The translations under genes and the position numbers were made by a program. DNA of 64,000 nt from JBBROS01 sp965213845 (lineage in GTDB: Bacteria; Pseudomonadota; Alphaproteobacteria; Acetobacterales; Acetobacteraceae), in NCBI GenBank assembly GCA_965213845.1, contig CBDCAI010000004.1, forward strand, positions 1,054,001-1,118,000. The letters are read 5' to 3'. A model generated the notes under the pieces. The model worked only from the letters and a program-made list of their open reading frames with translations. It was not told the DNA's origin and searched no databases. The first letter of the stretch is position 1. Every line of letters begins with the position of its first letter. Of this stretch, positions 52,251 to 60,396 are shown one piece after another.

Positions 52251-53510
52251 ATGGCTGTTTCGCAGGCGTTGGCACGGGGCATCGACGAGGGTTGGGCCGT
52301 GATGCAGGAGGTCGGGCAGCAGACGAGCGGCCCGGGCCCCGGGATCACCCGCCCGGCCTTTGGGCCGGAGGAGCAGCGGGCCATGGAGGCGGTCGGCGCC
52401 TGGGCCGCCACGATGGGCCTGACGGTGGAGCGCGACGGCTTCGGCAACCACCACGTGCTGCTGCCGGGCGTGCTCGATGGGCCGGCGGTCGCCGCAGGCT
52501 CCCACCTGGACAGCGTGCCGAACGGCGGCAACTACGACGGGCTGGCCGGCGTGGTCGCAGCCCTGGCCGTGCTGGGCGCCGTCCGGGCCTGGGGCCTGCG
52601 GACCCGGCATCCGCTGCGCGCCGTGCTGATACGCGGCGAGGAAAGCCCCTGGTTCGGCACCGCCTATCTCGGCAGCCGGCTGATGCTCGGCCGCTCGCCC
52701 TGGGCGGAGATCGGGGCGCTGGTGCGGCGCGACTCGGGGCTGACCCTGGCGGCGCACCTGGCGGCGCTGGGCTATGGGCCCGGCGTCACGGTGGGGCCCG
52801 CCGACTTCCGCTGCTTCTTCGAGCTGCATATCGAGCAGGGGCCGCTGCTGCCCGCGGCCGGCGTGCCGGTGGGCATCGCCACGGCCTCACGCGGCAACAT
52901 CCGCTTTCCCCAGGCGGTCTGCCGCGGCGCCTACGGCCATTCGGCAGCCCTGCCCCGCGACTTCCGCCAGGACGCGGTGCTGGCGGTGGCGGAGCTTGCG
53001 CTGGTGCTGGACGCGTTCTGGGCGGAGCGGACGGCGGCGGGCGACGACAACCTGGTCGTGACGGTGGGCCAGTTCACGACGGACCCGGCGCAGCACGCGA
53101 TGACCAAGGTGGCGGGCGAGGTCGCGTTCACGCTCAACCTGGGCGCGACCGAGGCGGTGACGCTGGACGCGGTCCGGCGCGTGTTGATGGACGCGCTGCC
53201 GCGGATCGAGCGGGAGCGTCGGGTCCGGTTCGACCTGGGGGCGGAGGTGGGCACCGCGCCCGTGGCGCTCGATGCGCATCTGCGGCGGCTGCTGGCCGAG
53301 AGTGCGGCCGAGGCCGGGGTCGGCGCGCTGCCGATCCCGACGGTGGGGCACGACGCCGCCATGTTCCAGCAGGCCGGGGTGCCGGCGGCGGTGCTGCTGG
53401 TGCGCAACCAGAACGGCAGCCACAACCCGGACGAGGCGATGGAGGCCGCAGACTTCGCCGCGGGGGTGCAGGTGCTGGCAGGGGCGATGTTGCAGGCCGC
53501 GGCGGAGTAG
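52251..53510 (+). CDS. M20 family hydantoinase/carbamoylase-type amidase
   Basis: A 419-residue zinc amidohydrolase of the N-carbamoyl-L-amino-acid hydrolase/beta-ureidopropionase/allantoate amidohydrolase group. Metal ligands: SHLDS and NYDGLAG (first H and D), GEESPWFG (E), LHIEQGP (H) and GSHNPDEAM (final H). The dimerisation domain lies at about residues 210-325 with GNIRFPQAVCRGAYGHSAALPRD. It releases ammonia and CO2 from a carbamoyl group or hydrolyses a similar amide. Just across trxA from the LLM, importer and M24 genes, it could complete a nitrogen-compound pathway (inference). Confidence 0.9.
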   Translation: MAVSQALARGIDEGWAVMQEVGQQTSGPGPGITRPAFGPEEQRAMEAVGAWAATMGLTVERDGFGNHHVLLPGVLDGPAVAAGSHLDSVPNGGNYDGLAGVVAALAVLGAVRAWGLRTRHPLRAVLIRGEESPWFGTAYLGSRLMLGRSPWAEIGALVRRDSGLTLAAHLAALGYGPGVTVGPADFRCFFELHIEQGPLLPAAGVPVGIATASRGNIRFPQAVCRGAYGHSAALPRDFRQDAVLAVAELALVLDAFWAERTAAGDDNLVVTVGQFTTDPAQHAMTKVAGEVAFTLNLGATEAVTLDAVRRVLMDALPRIERERRVRFDLGAEVGTAPVALDAHLRRLLAESAAEAGVGALPIPTVGHDAAMFQQAGVPAAVLLVRNQNGSHNPDEAMEAADFAAGVQVLAGAMLQAAAE

Positions 53511-53570
53511 GCTTTCCTCCGCCTGCCTTGCCCCGGGCCTGCCCCGGCTCCCCCAACCTGAACGGACCCT

Positions 53571-54791
53571 ATGCCGACACGCGCCATCGTGCCGCTTTTC
53601 CTGCTGGTGTTCGTGGTGCTGTGCGTTTCGCTGGTCTTCACCAAGCCCTATCCCAGCGCCTTCGACGAACTGGAGCACGTCTCCTATGCGGCGCACCTGC
53701 AGGAGACCGGGCGGATCATCCCGGTGTTCGAGGAGCAGCGGACGCTGGTCGAGACGGACATGGCGCGCTGGCAGGACCGGGTGAACTACCTGGGCCACCC
53801 CTCGCCCTACTATCTGTATGTCGGCCTGTTCCTGGACCGGACGCAGGCGGTGGGGCGCGCCATCATCGCCCCGCGCCTGGCCTCGGCCGCGCTGGTGCTG
53901 GGGGGCGTCGTGCTGGTGCTGCTGACCGGGGCCCGGGCCTTCGCGGGCGACCGGCTGGCGCTGGCGGTATTCTGCCTGCTGATCGCGGCCTGCCCGAAGT
54001 TGCACGCCATGGCGGGGCAGGTGACCAACGACGCGCTGGCCTGGTTGGCGGGCGGCCTGGCCTACTGGGGCGCCAGCCGCCTCGGGCCGGCGGCCAGCCC
54101 GCCTCGTCGGCGGGCGGGCGCGCTCGCCGCCATCGGGCTGGCGCTGCTGCTGGCGCTGTGGGCCAAGCCAAATGCCGGCCTCGCCGTGGGGGTGTTCCTG
54201 GGCGCTATCGCGCTGCTGCAGGGCCGCGGCCTGCCCCTCGTTGCCGCCACGCTCGGCGCCGCGGCGCTGATCGGCCTCGTGCCCTATGGGTTCATCGTGA
54301 CCCGCTACCACGCACTGGTGCCCCTCACGGTGGAGGAGCTGGGCGGCGTGCACCAGCTGGGCAGCCTGGCCGCCTACCTTCCGGCGTTTCTCGTGACGCT
54401 CGCCTACACCTGGTGCTTCGACGAGACCGGCACCTGGCCCATGCCGGGCCCGCTGGCCTGGGGCGCGGCGGGCCTGGTGTGGCTGCTGCTGGCCCTGACG
54501 CTCGCCGGCGGGTGGCTGGCCGTCCGGCAGCGTGCGTGGTCGCCGCTGGAGCGGGTGGCATTCGCCGGGCCGGTCGCCGCGTTGGTGGTGCTGCCGATCC
54601 ACTTCTGGTTCTCGGCCACCCGCCTCGGCTACAGCCTGCCGGCGGCGTCGTTCCGCTACTATCTGCCGCTATGGCCCGGCATGGCGCACGCCGCAGCGTT
54701 CCTCGTGCTGCGGGCCCCCCGGCCCTGGCTGCGATGGGGCGCCGCCGGGGTGGCCGCCGCCGCGGTCGGCGTAGGATGGGCCTCGCCCTGA
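53571..54791 (+). CDS. Polytopic membrane protein, GT-C/DUF2142-like
   Basis: A 406-residue inner-membrane protein with about ten hydrophobic segments. The first loop carries YPSAFDELEHVSYAAHLQETGRIIPVF, with the acidic pair plus His expected of lipid-linked-sugar (GT-C) glycosyltransferases and of DUF2142 relatives. YLGHPSPYYLY is a second conserved loop and GQVTNDALAWLAGGLAYWGASR a third. It may transfer a sugar from a polyprenyl donor on the periplasmic side, but no substrate genes adjoin. It ends 12 bp before a 37-bp palindrome. Confidence 0.75.
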   Translation: MPTRAIVPLFLLVFVVLCVSLVFTKPYPSAFDELEHVSYAAHLQETGRIIPVFEEQRTLVETDMARWQDRVNYLGHPSPYYLYVGLFLDRTQAVGRAIIAPRLASAALVLGGVVLVLLTGARAFAGDRLALAVFCLLIAACPKLHAMAGQVTNDALAWLAGGLAYWGASRLGPAASPPRRRAGALAAIGLALLLALWAKPNAGLAVGVFLGAIALLQGRGLPLVAATLGAAALIGLVPYGFIVTRYHALVPLTVEELGGVHQLGSLAAYLPAFLVTLAYTWCFDETGTWPMPGPLAWGAAGLVWLLLALTLAGGWLAVRQRAWSPLERVAFAGPVAALVVLPIHFWFSATRLGYSLPAASFRYYLPLWPGMAHAAAFLVLRAPRPWLRWGAAGVAAAAVGVGWASP

Positions 54792-54803
54792 GCGCCTGGG
54801 CTC

Positions 54804-54840
54804 AGAGCATGACCGGATCAACTTGATCCGGTCATGCTCT
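54804..54840. terminator. 37-bp perfect palindrome between convergent genes
   Basis: AGAGCATGACCGGATCAA (54804-54821) and its exact reverse complement (54823-54840) flank a single central base. The element lies between the membrane protein and phosphatase genes and encodes the last residues and stop of the phosphatase. It likely terminates transcription both ways and may be a mobile repeat. Confidence 0.75.
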
Positions 54841-55456
54841 CGCTGATCGGCCCCTCGTTCACGGACACGACCCGCCACCCCTCGGGCAGCCGCTCGAGCC
54901 GGGTAAGCGAGATGTTCTGGACCGACAGGTGCAGCGCCTGCTCCGCACTGGCGTGCAGCGCGTGCGCCACGGCGGCCCGGATGGCCCCGCCATGGCTGAC
55001 CACGACCACGTCGCCCCGCTGCTCCCGGGCCAGCATGTCCATGGCGCGGCCGACGCGGTGCACCACGTCCTCCATGCTCTCGCCGCCGCCGGGCGGGCGC
55101 TCCGATGCCGAGAGCGGCCAGAACGGGTGGGCGGGGCGCGCCAGCCGGGCCGGCAGGTCGGCATGGACCAGGCCCTGGTAGTCGCCGAGGTTCTGTTCGA
55201 TCAGCCCCGGCACCACCGTCAGCGCCTGCGCCGGATAGCCGGCGGCGAAGATGGCCTCGGCGGTACGGCGGGTCCGGCTCAGCGGCGTGCAGAACCAGGT
55301 GGCCGGGCGGGGCAGCCGCGCGGCCAGGGCGCGATACTGCGGCGCCTGGGCCACCAGCGCGTCGGGGCACAGCGACACGTCCATCACGCCGTACAGCCGG
55401 GCCCGCTCGTTTTCGGACACAAGGGCGTGGCGGATGAGCCAGAAGTTGGTCTGCAC
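54818..55456 (-). CDS. Histidine phosphatase family protein
   Basis: A 212-residue branch-1 histidine phosphatase. The catalytic RH motif is in FWLIRHALVSENERARLYG, the second arginine is in CTPLSRTRRTAEAIFAAGY, the acid is in the loop GGGESMEDVVHRV, and the second histidine is in VVVSHGGAIRAAV. The GTG is chosen for GGGAG about 7 nt upstream and lies 2 bp past the stop of the ABC-2 permease gene. Substrates range from sugar phosphates to phosphoproteins. The C-terminal ESMTGSS is encoded by the palindrome and is probably not functional. Confidence 0.88.
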   Translation of the reverse strand: MQTNFWLIRHALVSENERARLYGVMDVSLCPDALVAQAPQYRALAARLPRPATWFCTPLSRTRRTAEAIFAAGYPAQALTVVPGLIEQNLGDYQGLVHADLPARLARPAHPFWPLSASERPPGGGESMEDVVHRVGRAMDMLAREQRGDVVVVSHGGAIRAAVAHALHASAEQALHLSVQNISLTRLERLPEGWRVVSVNEGPISESMTGSS

Positions 55457-55458
55457 GC

Positions 55459-56250
55459 CTACTCTCCCAGGTTCAGAAGGGCGCCACGGACGCGGGCCCG
55501 ATGGAACTGCCAGGCGAACAGCCCGGCGGCGGCCAGCGCCCACATCCCATTCAGCACGGCAGCCGCAACCAGGTGGTCCCACCGCAGCGTGCCACCCAGC
55601 GCGGCCCGCATGCCCTCGAACACATGGGTGCTGGGCAGGGCGAGGGCGATGGGGCGGATGGCGGCCGGCAGGATGGCGACGGGGTAGAACACGCAGGACA
55701 GCGGAGCCAGGCCGAAGGTGACCGACCAGGCCAGCACCTCGGCCCCCAGCCCATGCCGCAGGATCAGGCTGACGACGGCCAGCGCGACCCACCAGCCCAT
55801 GAACAGCAGGTTCAGGAAGAACAGCAGCAGCACGGGGCCGAGCGAGAACAGATCGAACGCATACAGCACCCAGGCCAACGCCACGGCGGGCAGCACGCCG
55901 AACAGGGTGCGCAGCAAGGACACGACGAGCTGCGCGCCGATCAGCTCCCACGGGCGGATCGGGCTGACGAAGATGTGGCCGAGGTTGCGGGAGTAAAGCT
56001 CCTCCAGGAAGGTGATCGCGACGCCCATCTGGCTGCGCAGCGTGATCTCCCACAGCAGCACCCCGGCGAGCAGCGCGCCGCCCGCCACCAGGGCGCTCGA
56101 CGTGTCGGTCCGCGTCGAGAGGTAGGCCGTGGTGAAGCCCCAGATGCACATCTGCAGGGCGGGCCAGTACACCAGCTCCAGCATGCGCGGCCAGGACCGG
56201 CGATACAGGCAGAGGTGGCGGTAGATGATCGCCCAGATGCGGGTGGTCAT
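55459..56250 (-). CDS. ABC-2 type transporter permease
   Basis: A 263-residue six-helix permease of the ABC-2 exporter family (NodJ/DrrB-like). RSWPRMLELVYWPALQMCIWGFTTAYL is the N-terminal region, NLGHIFVSPIRPWELIGAQLVVSLLRT a conserved loop, and FEGMRAALGG a C-terminal family mark. It overlaps the ATPase gene by ATGA and forms an exporter with it. Cargo unknown; lipid-linked saccharides or drugs are typical. The phosphatase gene follows at 2 bp. Confidence 0.9.
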   Translation of the reverse strand: MTTRIWAIIYRHLCLYRRSWPRMLELVYWPALQMCIWGFTTAYLSTRTDTSSALVAGGALLAGVLLWEITLRSQMGVAITFLEELYSRNLGHIFVSPIRPWELIGAQLVVSLLRTLFGVLPAVALAWVLYAFDLFSLGPVLLLFFLNLLFMGWWVALAVVSLILRHGLGAEVLAWSVTFGLAPLSCVFYPVAILPAAIRPIALALPSTHVFEGMRAALGGTLRWDHLVAAAVLNGMWALAAAGLFAWQFHRARVRGALLNLGE

Positions 56251-57029
56251 GCCCCGGTGCCCACTTCGGCGGGTATCGCCACGGCGGGCAACGCTTCATC
56301 GGGGGCCAGCGGCGCACGGGCGATGTCGAGGAAGACCTGCTCCAGGTCCTGGCGGTTGTAGCGGGCGACCAGGTCGCGCGGGGCGCCGCTGTCGACGATG
56401 CGACCCTGCCGCAGCATCAGCACCGTGTCGCACAGCCGCTCCACCTCGGCCATGTTGTGGCTCGCCAGCAGCAGCGTGCAGCCCGACTCCGCGCGATACC
56501 GCTCGAGCCAGGTGCGGACCAGGTCCCCGGTATCGGGGTCCAGGCTGGCCGTCGGCTCATCCAGCAGCAGCACGTCCGGCCGGTTGATCAGCGACTTGCC
56601 CAGCGCCACCCGGGTCTTCTGCCCGGCGGACAGCTGCCCCGCCGGCCGGTCGAGGAACGGGTGCAGGTCCAGCTCGTCCGCCAGCTCCCGGATGCGGCGA
56701 TCGAGGTTCCGGACGGTGTAGAGATGGCCATAGACCCGCAGGTTCTCCCGCACGGTCAGCTTGGCCGGCAGGGCGATGTATGGCGACGAGAAGTTCATGC
56801 GGGCCAGCGCGGCATAGCGGTCGGTCGCCATGTCGTGGCCCAGCACGTGGATGCGCCCGGCGGTCGGCAGCAGCAGGCCCAGCAGCATGGCGATGGTGGT
56901 GGTCTTGCCGGCGCCGTTGCCGCCCAGCAGGCCGACCGTGGTGCCGGGGGCCACCTGGAACGACAGGCTGTCGACGGCGAGCACGTCGCCGTAGCGTTTG
57001 GTCAGCCCCTCGGCGCGGATTGCGGACAT
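56247..57029 (-). CDS. ABC-2 type transporter ATPase
   Basis: A 260-residue ABC ATPase: Walker A GGNGAGKTT, Q-loop region ARMNFSSPYIALPAKLTVRENL, signature LSAGQKTRVALGKSL (alanine at the third position), Walker B VLLLDEPTASLD and switch LLASHNM. The group is that of NodI/CcmA-like exporters. It partners with the permease whose start overlaps its stop. It lies 4 bp downstream of the ferredoxin reductase gene on the same strand, so it may be co-transcribed with that core gene. Confidence 0.92.
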   Translation of the reverse strand: MSAIRAEGLTKRYGDVLAVDSLSFQVAPGTTVGLLGGNGAGKTTTIAMLLGLLLPTAGRIHVLGHDMATDRYAALARMNFSSPYIALPAKLTVRENLRVYGHLYTVRNLDRRIRELADELDLHPFLDRPAGQLSAGQKTRVALGKSLINRPDVLLLDEPTASLDPDTGDLVRTWLERYRAESGCTLLLASHNMAEVERLCDTVLMLRQGRIVDSGAPRDLVARYNRQDLEQVFLDIARAPLAPDEALPAVAIPAEVGTGA

Positions 57030-57033
57030 GGGA

Positions 57034-58047
57034 TCAGGCCGGGACGCCCTTGCTGGTGCTGTACTCGAAGTGCAGCGCCGTGTCGGGATAGACGATGGGG
57101 TGGATGGCATGGGCGGCCATGGCGCCCTCGCTGAAGCCCTGCAGGATGAGCTTGAGCTTGCCGGGGTAGGTGGCGACGTCGCCGATGGCGAACACGCCCG
57201 GGGTGGACGTCTCGCAGGTGGCGGGCGCCACCTGGATATGGCTGTGCTGGAGATCGAGGCCCCAAGCGGCGATGGGGCCCAGGTCCATCGACAGGCCGAA
57301 GAACGGCAGCAGCCGATCGGCCTCGAGCCGGCGGGTGTTGCCCTCGAGGTCGATCACCTCGACCGCCTCCAGCGCCCCGTTCGTGCCGTGCAGGGCGTGC
57401 AGCTGATAGGGGATGACAAGCTCCAGCTGCCCCGCCTCGGCCGCCGCGGCCAGCTGCGCCGACGTCTCGGGCGAGGCGCGGAACTTGGCCCGGCGATGCA
57501 CGACATAGACCTTCTCGGCGATGTCCTTCAGCGACAGCGCCCAGTCCACGGCCGAATCGCCGCCCCCGGCAATCACCACGCGGCGGTGGCGAAAGGCCTC
57601 GCGCCGTTTGACGAAGTAGTGGACGGCCCCGGCATTCTCGAAGTCGTGCAGCCCGTCCAGCGGCGGACGGTTGGGGCCGAACGCGCCGGCGCCGGCGGCC
57701 AGCAGCACGGCCTTCGCGCGGATCGTGTCGCCCCGGTCCGTGCGGAGCGTGAAGGCGCCCACCGAGCCCTCCAGCGCCAGGACGCGGCGGCCCAGCAGGC
57801 GCGGCGTCTGGAACGGCGCGATCTGGTTCTCGAGGTTCGCGATCAGCGCCCCGGCCGCGATCGCCGGGTGGGCCGGGATGTCGTAGATCGGCTTCTCCGG
57901 ATACAGCGCGGCGCACTGGCCCCCCACCTCCGACAACGCGTCGATCAGGCAGCTCCGCAGCTTCAGCATGCCGCACTCGAAGGCGGCGAACAGGCCGACG
58001 GGGCCTGCGCCGATGATGGCGACGTCGGTTTCGATGTGGTCGGGCAT
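57034..58047 (-). CDS. Ferredoxin/flavodoxin-NADP reductase (TrxR-like type)
   Basis: A 337-residue flavoprotein with two Rossmann domains. DVAIIGAGPVGLFAAFECGMLKLRSCLIDA binds FAD, VVIAGGGDSAVDWALSL binds NADPH, and GVFAIGDVATYPGKLKLILQGFSEGA closes the FAD site. The redox CxxC of thioredoxin reductase is absent, and the C-terminal EYSTSKGVPA extension with an aromatic residue fits the thioredoxin-reductase-like FNR class (YumC/CT1512 type). It moves electrons between NADPH and ferredoxin or flavodoxin. The gene diverges from dctA. Confidence 0.9.
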   Translation of the reverse strand: MPDHIETDVAIIGAGPVGLFAAFECGMLKLRSCLIDALSEVGGQCAALYPEKPIYDIPAHPAIAAGALIANLENQIAPFQTPRLLGRRVLALEGSVGAFTLRTDRGDTIRAKAVLLAAGAGAFGPNRPPLDGLHDFENAGAVHYFVKRREAFRHRRVVIAGGGDSAVDWALSLKDIAEKVYVVHRRAKFRASPETSAQLAAAAEAGQLELVIPYQLHALHGTNGALEAVEVIDLEGNTRRLEADRLLPFFGLSMDLGPIAAWGLDLQHSHIQVAPATCETSTPGVFAIGDVATYPGKLKLILQGFSEGAMAAHAIHPIVYPDTALHFEYSTSKGVPA

Positions 58048-58149
58048 GGCGGTTAAGTAGCGGATCGCAGCCCCGGCGCAAGGTCGGGCCGGCGGCCGGC
58101 GGCCCTGGCATCGATGTTGCTTCACAACGACGTGAACCCCAGGGGAACC

Positions 58150-59499
58150 ATGATGTCGATCCCGAGCCCCACCCCCGCACCCGGCCGGACGCCGATCTGG
58201 AAGTCGTTGTTCGTGCAGGTGGTCGTCGCCCTGCTGCTGGGCATCGTGCTCGGCATGGCGGTGCCGCAGTTCGCCACCGGGCTCAAGTTCTTCAGCGACG
58301 CCTTCCTGAAGCTGATCTCGATGATCGTGGCGCCGATCGTGTTCTGCGTCGTCGTGCACGGGATCGCCGGCGCAGGCGACCTGAAGAAGGTCGGCCGGGT
58401 GGGCGGCAAGGCGCTGCTGTATTTCGAGGTCATGACCACGGTGGCCCTGGTCGTGGGCCTCGTGCTGGCCTTCCTCGTGCGGCCCGGCGACGGCATGAAC
58501 ATCAACACGGCCAGCCTCGATCCCAAGGCGCTGGGCGCCTACGCCGACAATGCCCACAAGCTGCAGGGCGGCGGCATCGGCAGCTTCATCCTCAACATCA
58601 TCCCCACCACGTCGTTCGACGCGCTGGCCCGCAACGACGTGCTGCAGGTGCTGTTCTTCGCGATCATCTTCGGCGTCAGCCTGTCGATGGTGGGCGAGGC
58701 CGGCAAGCCGGTGACGGCGCTGATCGACAACGTCTCGAAGGTGTTGTTCCGCGCCATGGGGCTGATCGTGCGGCTGGCGCCGCTCGGCGTGCTCGGCGCC
58801 GTCGCCTACACGGTCGGGCAGTACGGCGTCGGCAGCCTGCAGCAGCTGGCCTCGCTGGTGATCCTGTTCTGGGTGGCGGTGGCGCTGTTCGTGCTGGTCG
58901 TGCTGGGGACCGTGCTGCGGGTGGCGACGGGGCTCAGCATCTTCCGCTTCCTCGCCTACCTGCGCGAGGAGCTGACCATCGTGCTGGCGACCGCGTCGTC
59001 GGACGCGGTGCTGCCGCAGATCATGCGCAAGCTGGAGCGCATGGGCGTCAAGCCCTCGGTCGTGGGCCTGGTCGTGCCGACGGGGTACTCGTTCAACCTG
59101 GACGCCTTCTCGATCTACCTGACGCTGGCGACGGTGTTCATCGCGCAGGCCACCAACACGCCGCTGTCGTTCGGCGACCTGCTGCTGGTGCTGGGCATCT
59201 CGCTCGTCACGTCGAAGGGTGCCCACGGCGTGCCGGGCTCGGCGATCGTGATCCTGGCGGCGACGCTGAACGCGGTGCCGGCCATCCCGGCGATCGGGCT
59301 GGTGCTGGTGCTGAGCGTGGACTGGTTCGTCGGCATGGCCCGCGCGCTGGGCAACCTGATCGGCAACTGCGTCGCGACCGTGGTGATCGGCGCCTGGGAG
59401 AAGGACCTGGATGTGCCGCTGGCCCGCCGCGTGCTGGCCGGCGACGTCGTCGTGGACCTGACGGCCGATGCCGGGCCCGCGGCGGTCGCGGCGGAGTAG
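58150..59499 (+). CDS. dctA: C4-dicarboxylate:cation symporter
   Basis: A 449-residue DAACS family symporter. VQVVVALLLGIVLGMAVPQFATGLKFFSDAFLKLISMIVAPIVFCVVVHGIAG is the DctA N-terminus. LATASSDAVLPQIMRKLERMGVKPSVVGLVVPTGYSFNLDAFSIYLTLATVFIAQA covers the serine-rich hairpin and substrate site. It imports succinate, fumarate and malate with sodium or protons. AGGGGAACC precedes two adjacent ATG codons. No dctBD genes are present here. A small hairpin follows its stop. Confidence 0.94.
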   Translation: MMSIPSPTPAPGRTPIWKSLFVQVVVALLLGIVLGMAVPQFATGLKFFSDAFLKLISMIVAPIVFCVVVHGIAGAGDLKKVGRVGGKALLYFEVMTTVALVVGLVLAFLVRPGDGMNINTASLDPKALGAYADNAHKLQGGGIGSFILNIIPTTSFDALARNDVLQVLFFAIIFGVSLSMVGEAGKPVTALIDNVSKVLFRAMGLIVRLAPLGVLGAVAYTVGQYGVGSLQQLASLVILFWVAVALFVLVVLGTVLRVATGLSIFRFLAYLREELTIVLATASSDAVLPQIMRKLERMGVKPSVVGLVVPTGYSFNLDAFSIYLTLATVFIAQATNTPLSFGDLLLVLGISLVTSKGAHGVPGSAIVILAATLNAVPAIPAIGLVLVLSVDWFVGMARALGNLIGNCVATVVIGAWEKDLDVPLARRVLAGDVVVDLTADAGPAAVAAE

Positions 59500-59501
59500 G
59501 G

Positions 59502-59517
59502 CCCCCGATCCCGGGGG
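59502..59517. terminator. Short hairpin after dctA
   Basis: CCCCCG (59502-59507) pairs with CGGGGG (59512-59517) over a 4-nt loop, filling the 19-bp gap between convergent dctA and the ClpP-like gene. No T-run, but the placement suits termination in both directions. Confidence 0.5.
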
Positions 59518-59518
59518 T

Positions 59519-60331
59519 TCAGTCCAGGAACAGGATTCGGGCGCGCTGGTCACCGGGGATCTGCAGGTCGGCGACGGTCTGCACGATCCCCGCGGCCCGG
59601 GCCTGCTCGGCGGTGTAGAACACCTCCTCGCGGGCGAAGCGGGCGATCTCCTCGTCCGACAGCGAGGTGCGGTCGTGGTAGATCTCGGAGGCGACGCTGG
59701 CGATCACGTCGAACCCGGCCGCCCGCTCGCGCACCTGCTGGCCCGTGAAGTTGCCGGCGACGGCGGCCTGGCCGGGGTGGAACATGAACCGGGCGTTGCG
59801 GTCGGCCGACCGGTTCTCCCCGGCCAGGAACAGGATGCAGGCGGCGGACATGACGAACCCCGTCGCATGGGTGGTGATCCGGGCCGGAAGCGCGCGGATG
59901 AACGAATAGAGGGCGTAGGTCGCGTCCACCAGGCCGCCCGGCGAGTGGATCACGAGGGTGATGTCGACGACCCCGGCCTCGACCAGCCGCGTCAGGTCGC
60001 GGCGCAGCGCCCGCATGGATGGCACATCGATCGTCTGGTCGTAGAACAGGAAGTAGGTCTTCTGCCGCTCGATGAACCCGGCATTCGGCGGCATCTGCGG
60101 GACCGGCCGCGCCGGCCCCATCTGAGGCACGCCCGGTTGGGGCACGCCCGGCTGGGGCATGCCGGGTTGGGGCATGCCGGGTTGGGGACCCGCGGGTTGC
60201 GGAAGCGGCACGAGCATCGGCGGCGCGGCCGGTGCCGGGGCGATGAAGGCCGGGGGCGGCACATCCTGCGCCTGGGCCAGCGATGGCAGGGCGACGGCGG
60301 ATCCCAGGAGCATCGCGCGGCGGTTCAGCAT
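59519..60331 (-). CDS. Exported ClpP-like serine protease fold protein
   Basis: A 270-residue protein: signal peptide MLNRRAMLLGSAVALPSLAQA, then a Pro/Gln-rich linker (about residues 22-85) holding PQPGM/PQPGV repeats, then a ClpP/crotonase-fold domain. Catalytic candidates are S162 in TGFVMSAACILFLAGENR and H185 in RFMFHPG; IHSPGGLVDATYALYSFI is the family's oxyanion region. The aspartate of cytoplasmic ClpP is not clearly conserved (REEVFYTAEQARAAGIV). Unlike ClpP it should be periplasmic, so no Clp ATPase could feed it. GAGGGAA lies 6 nt before the ATG. Confidence 0.82.
   Translation of the reverse strand: MLNRRAMLLGSAVALPSLAQAQDVPPPAFIAPAPAAPPMLVPLPQPAGPQPGMPQPGMPQPGVPQPGVPQMGPARPVPQMPPNAGFIERQKTYFLFYDQTIDVPSMRALRRDLTRLVEAGVVDITLVIHSPGGLVDATYALYSFIRALPARITTHATGFVMSAACILFLAGENRSADRNARFMFHPGQAAVAGNFTGQQVRERAAGFDVIASVASEIYHDRTSLSDEEIARFAREEVFYTAEQARAAGIVQTVADLQIPGDQRARILFLD
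60135..60194. repeat. Four 15-bp tandem repeats in ClpP-like gene
   Basis: Four head-to-tail units of GGTTGGGGCATGCCG type; two differ only at single positions. They encode PQPG[MV] pentapeptides in the linker after the signal peptide and are a multiple of three long. Confidence 0.85.
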
Positions 60332-60396
60332 GTCGGTTCCCTCAAAGTCCTGCCGAAACTAGCGATGGATGCCGCCCGATAGAAGGCCGTCCGCCA

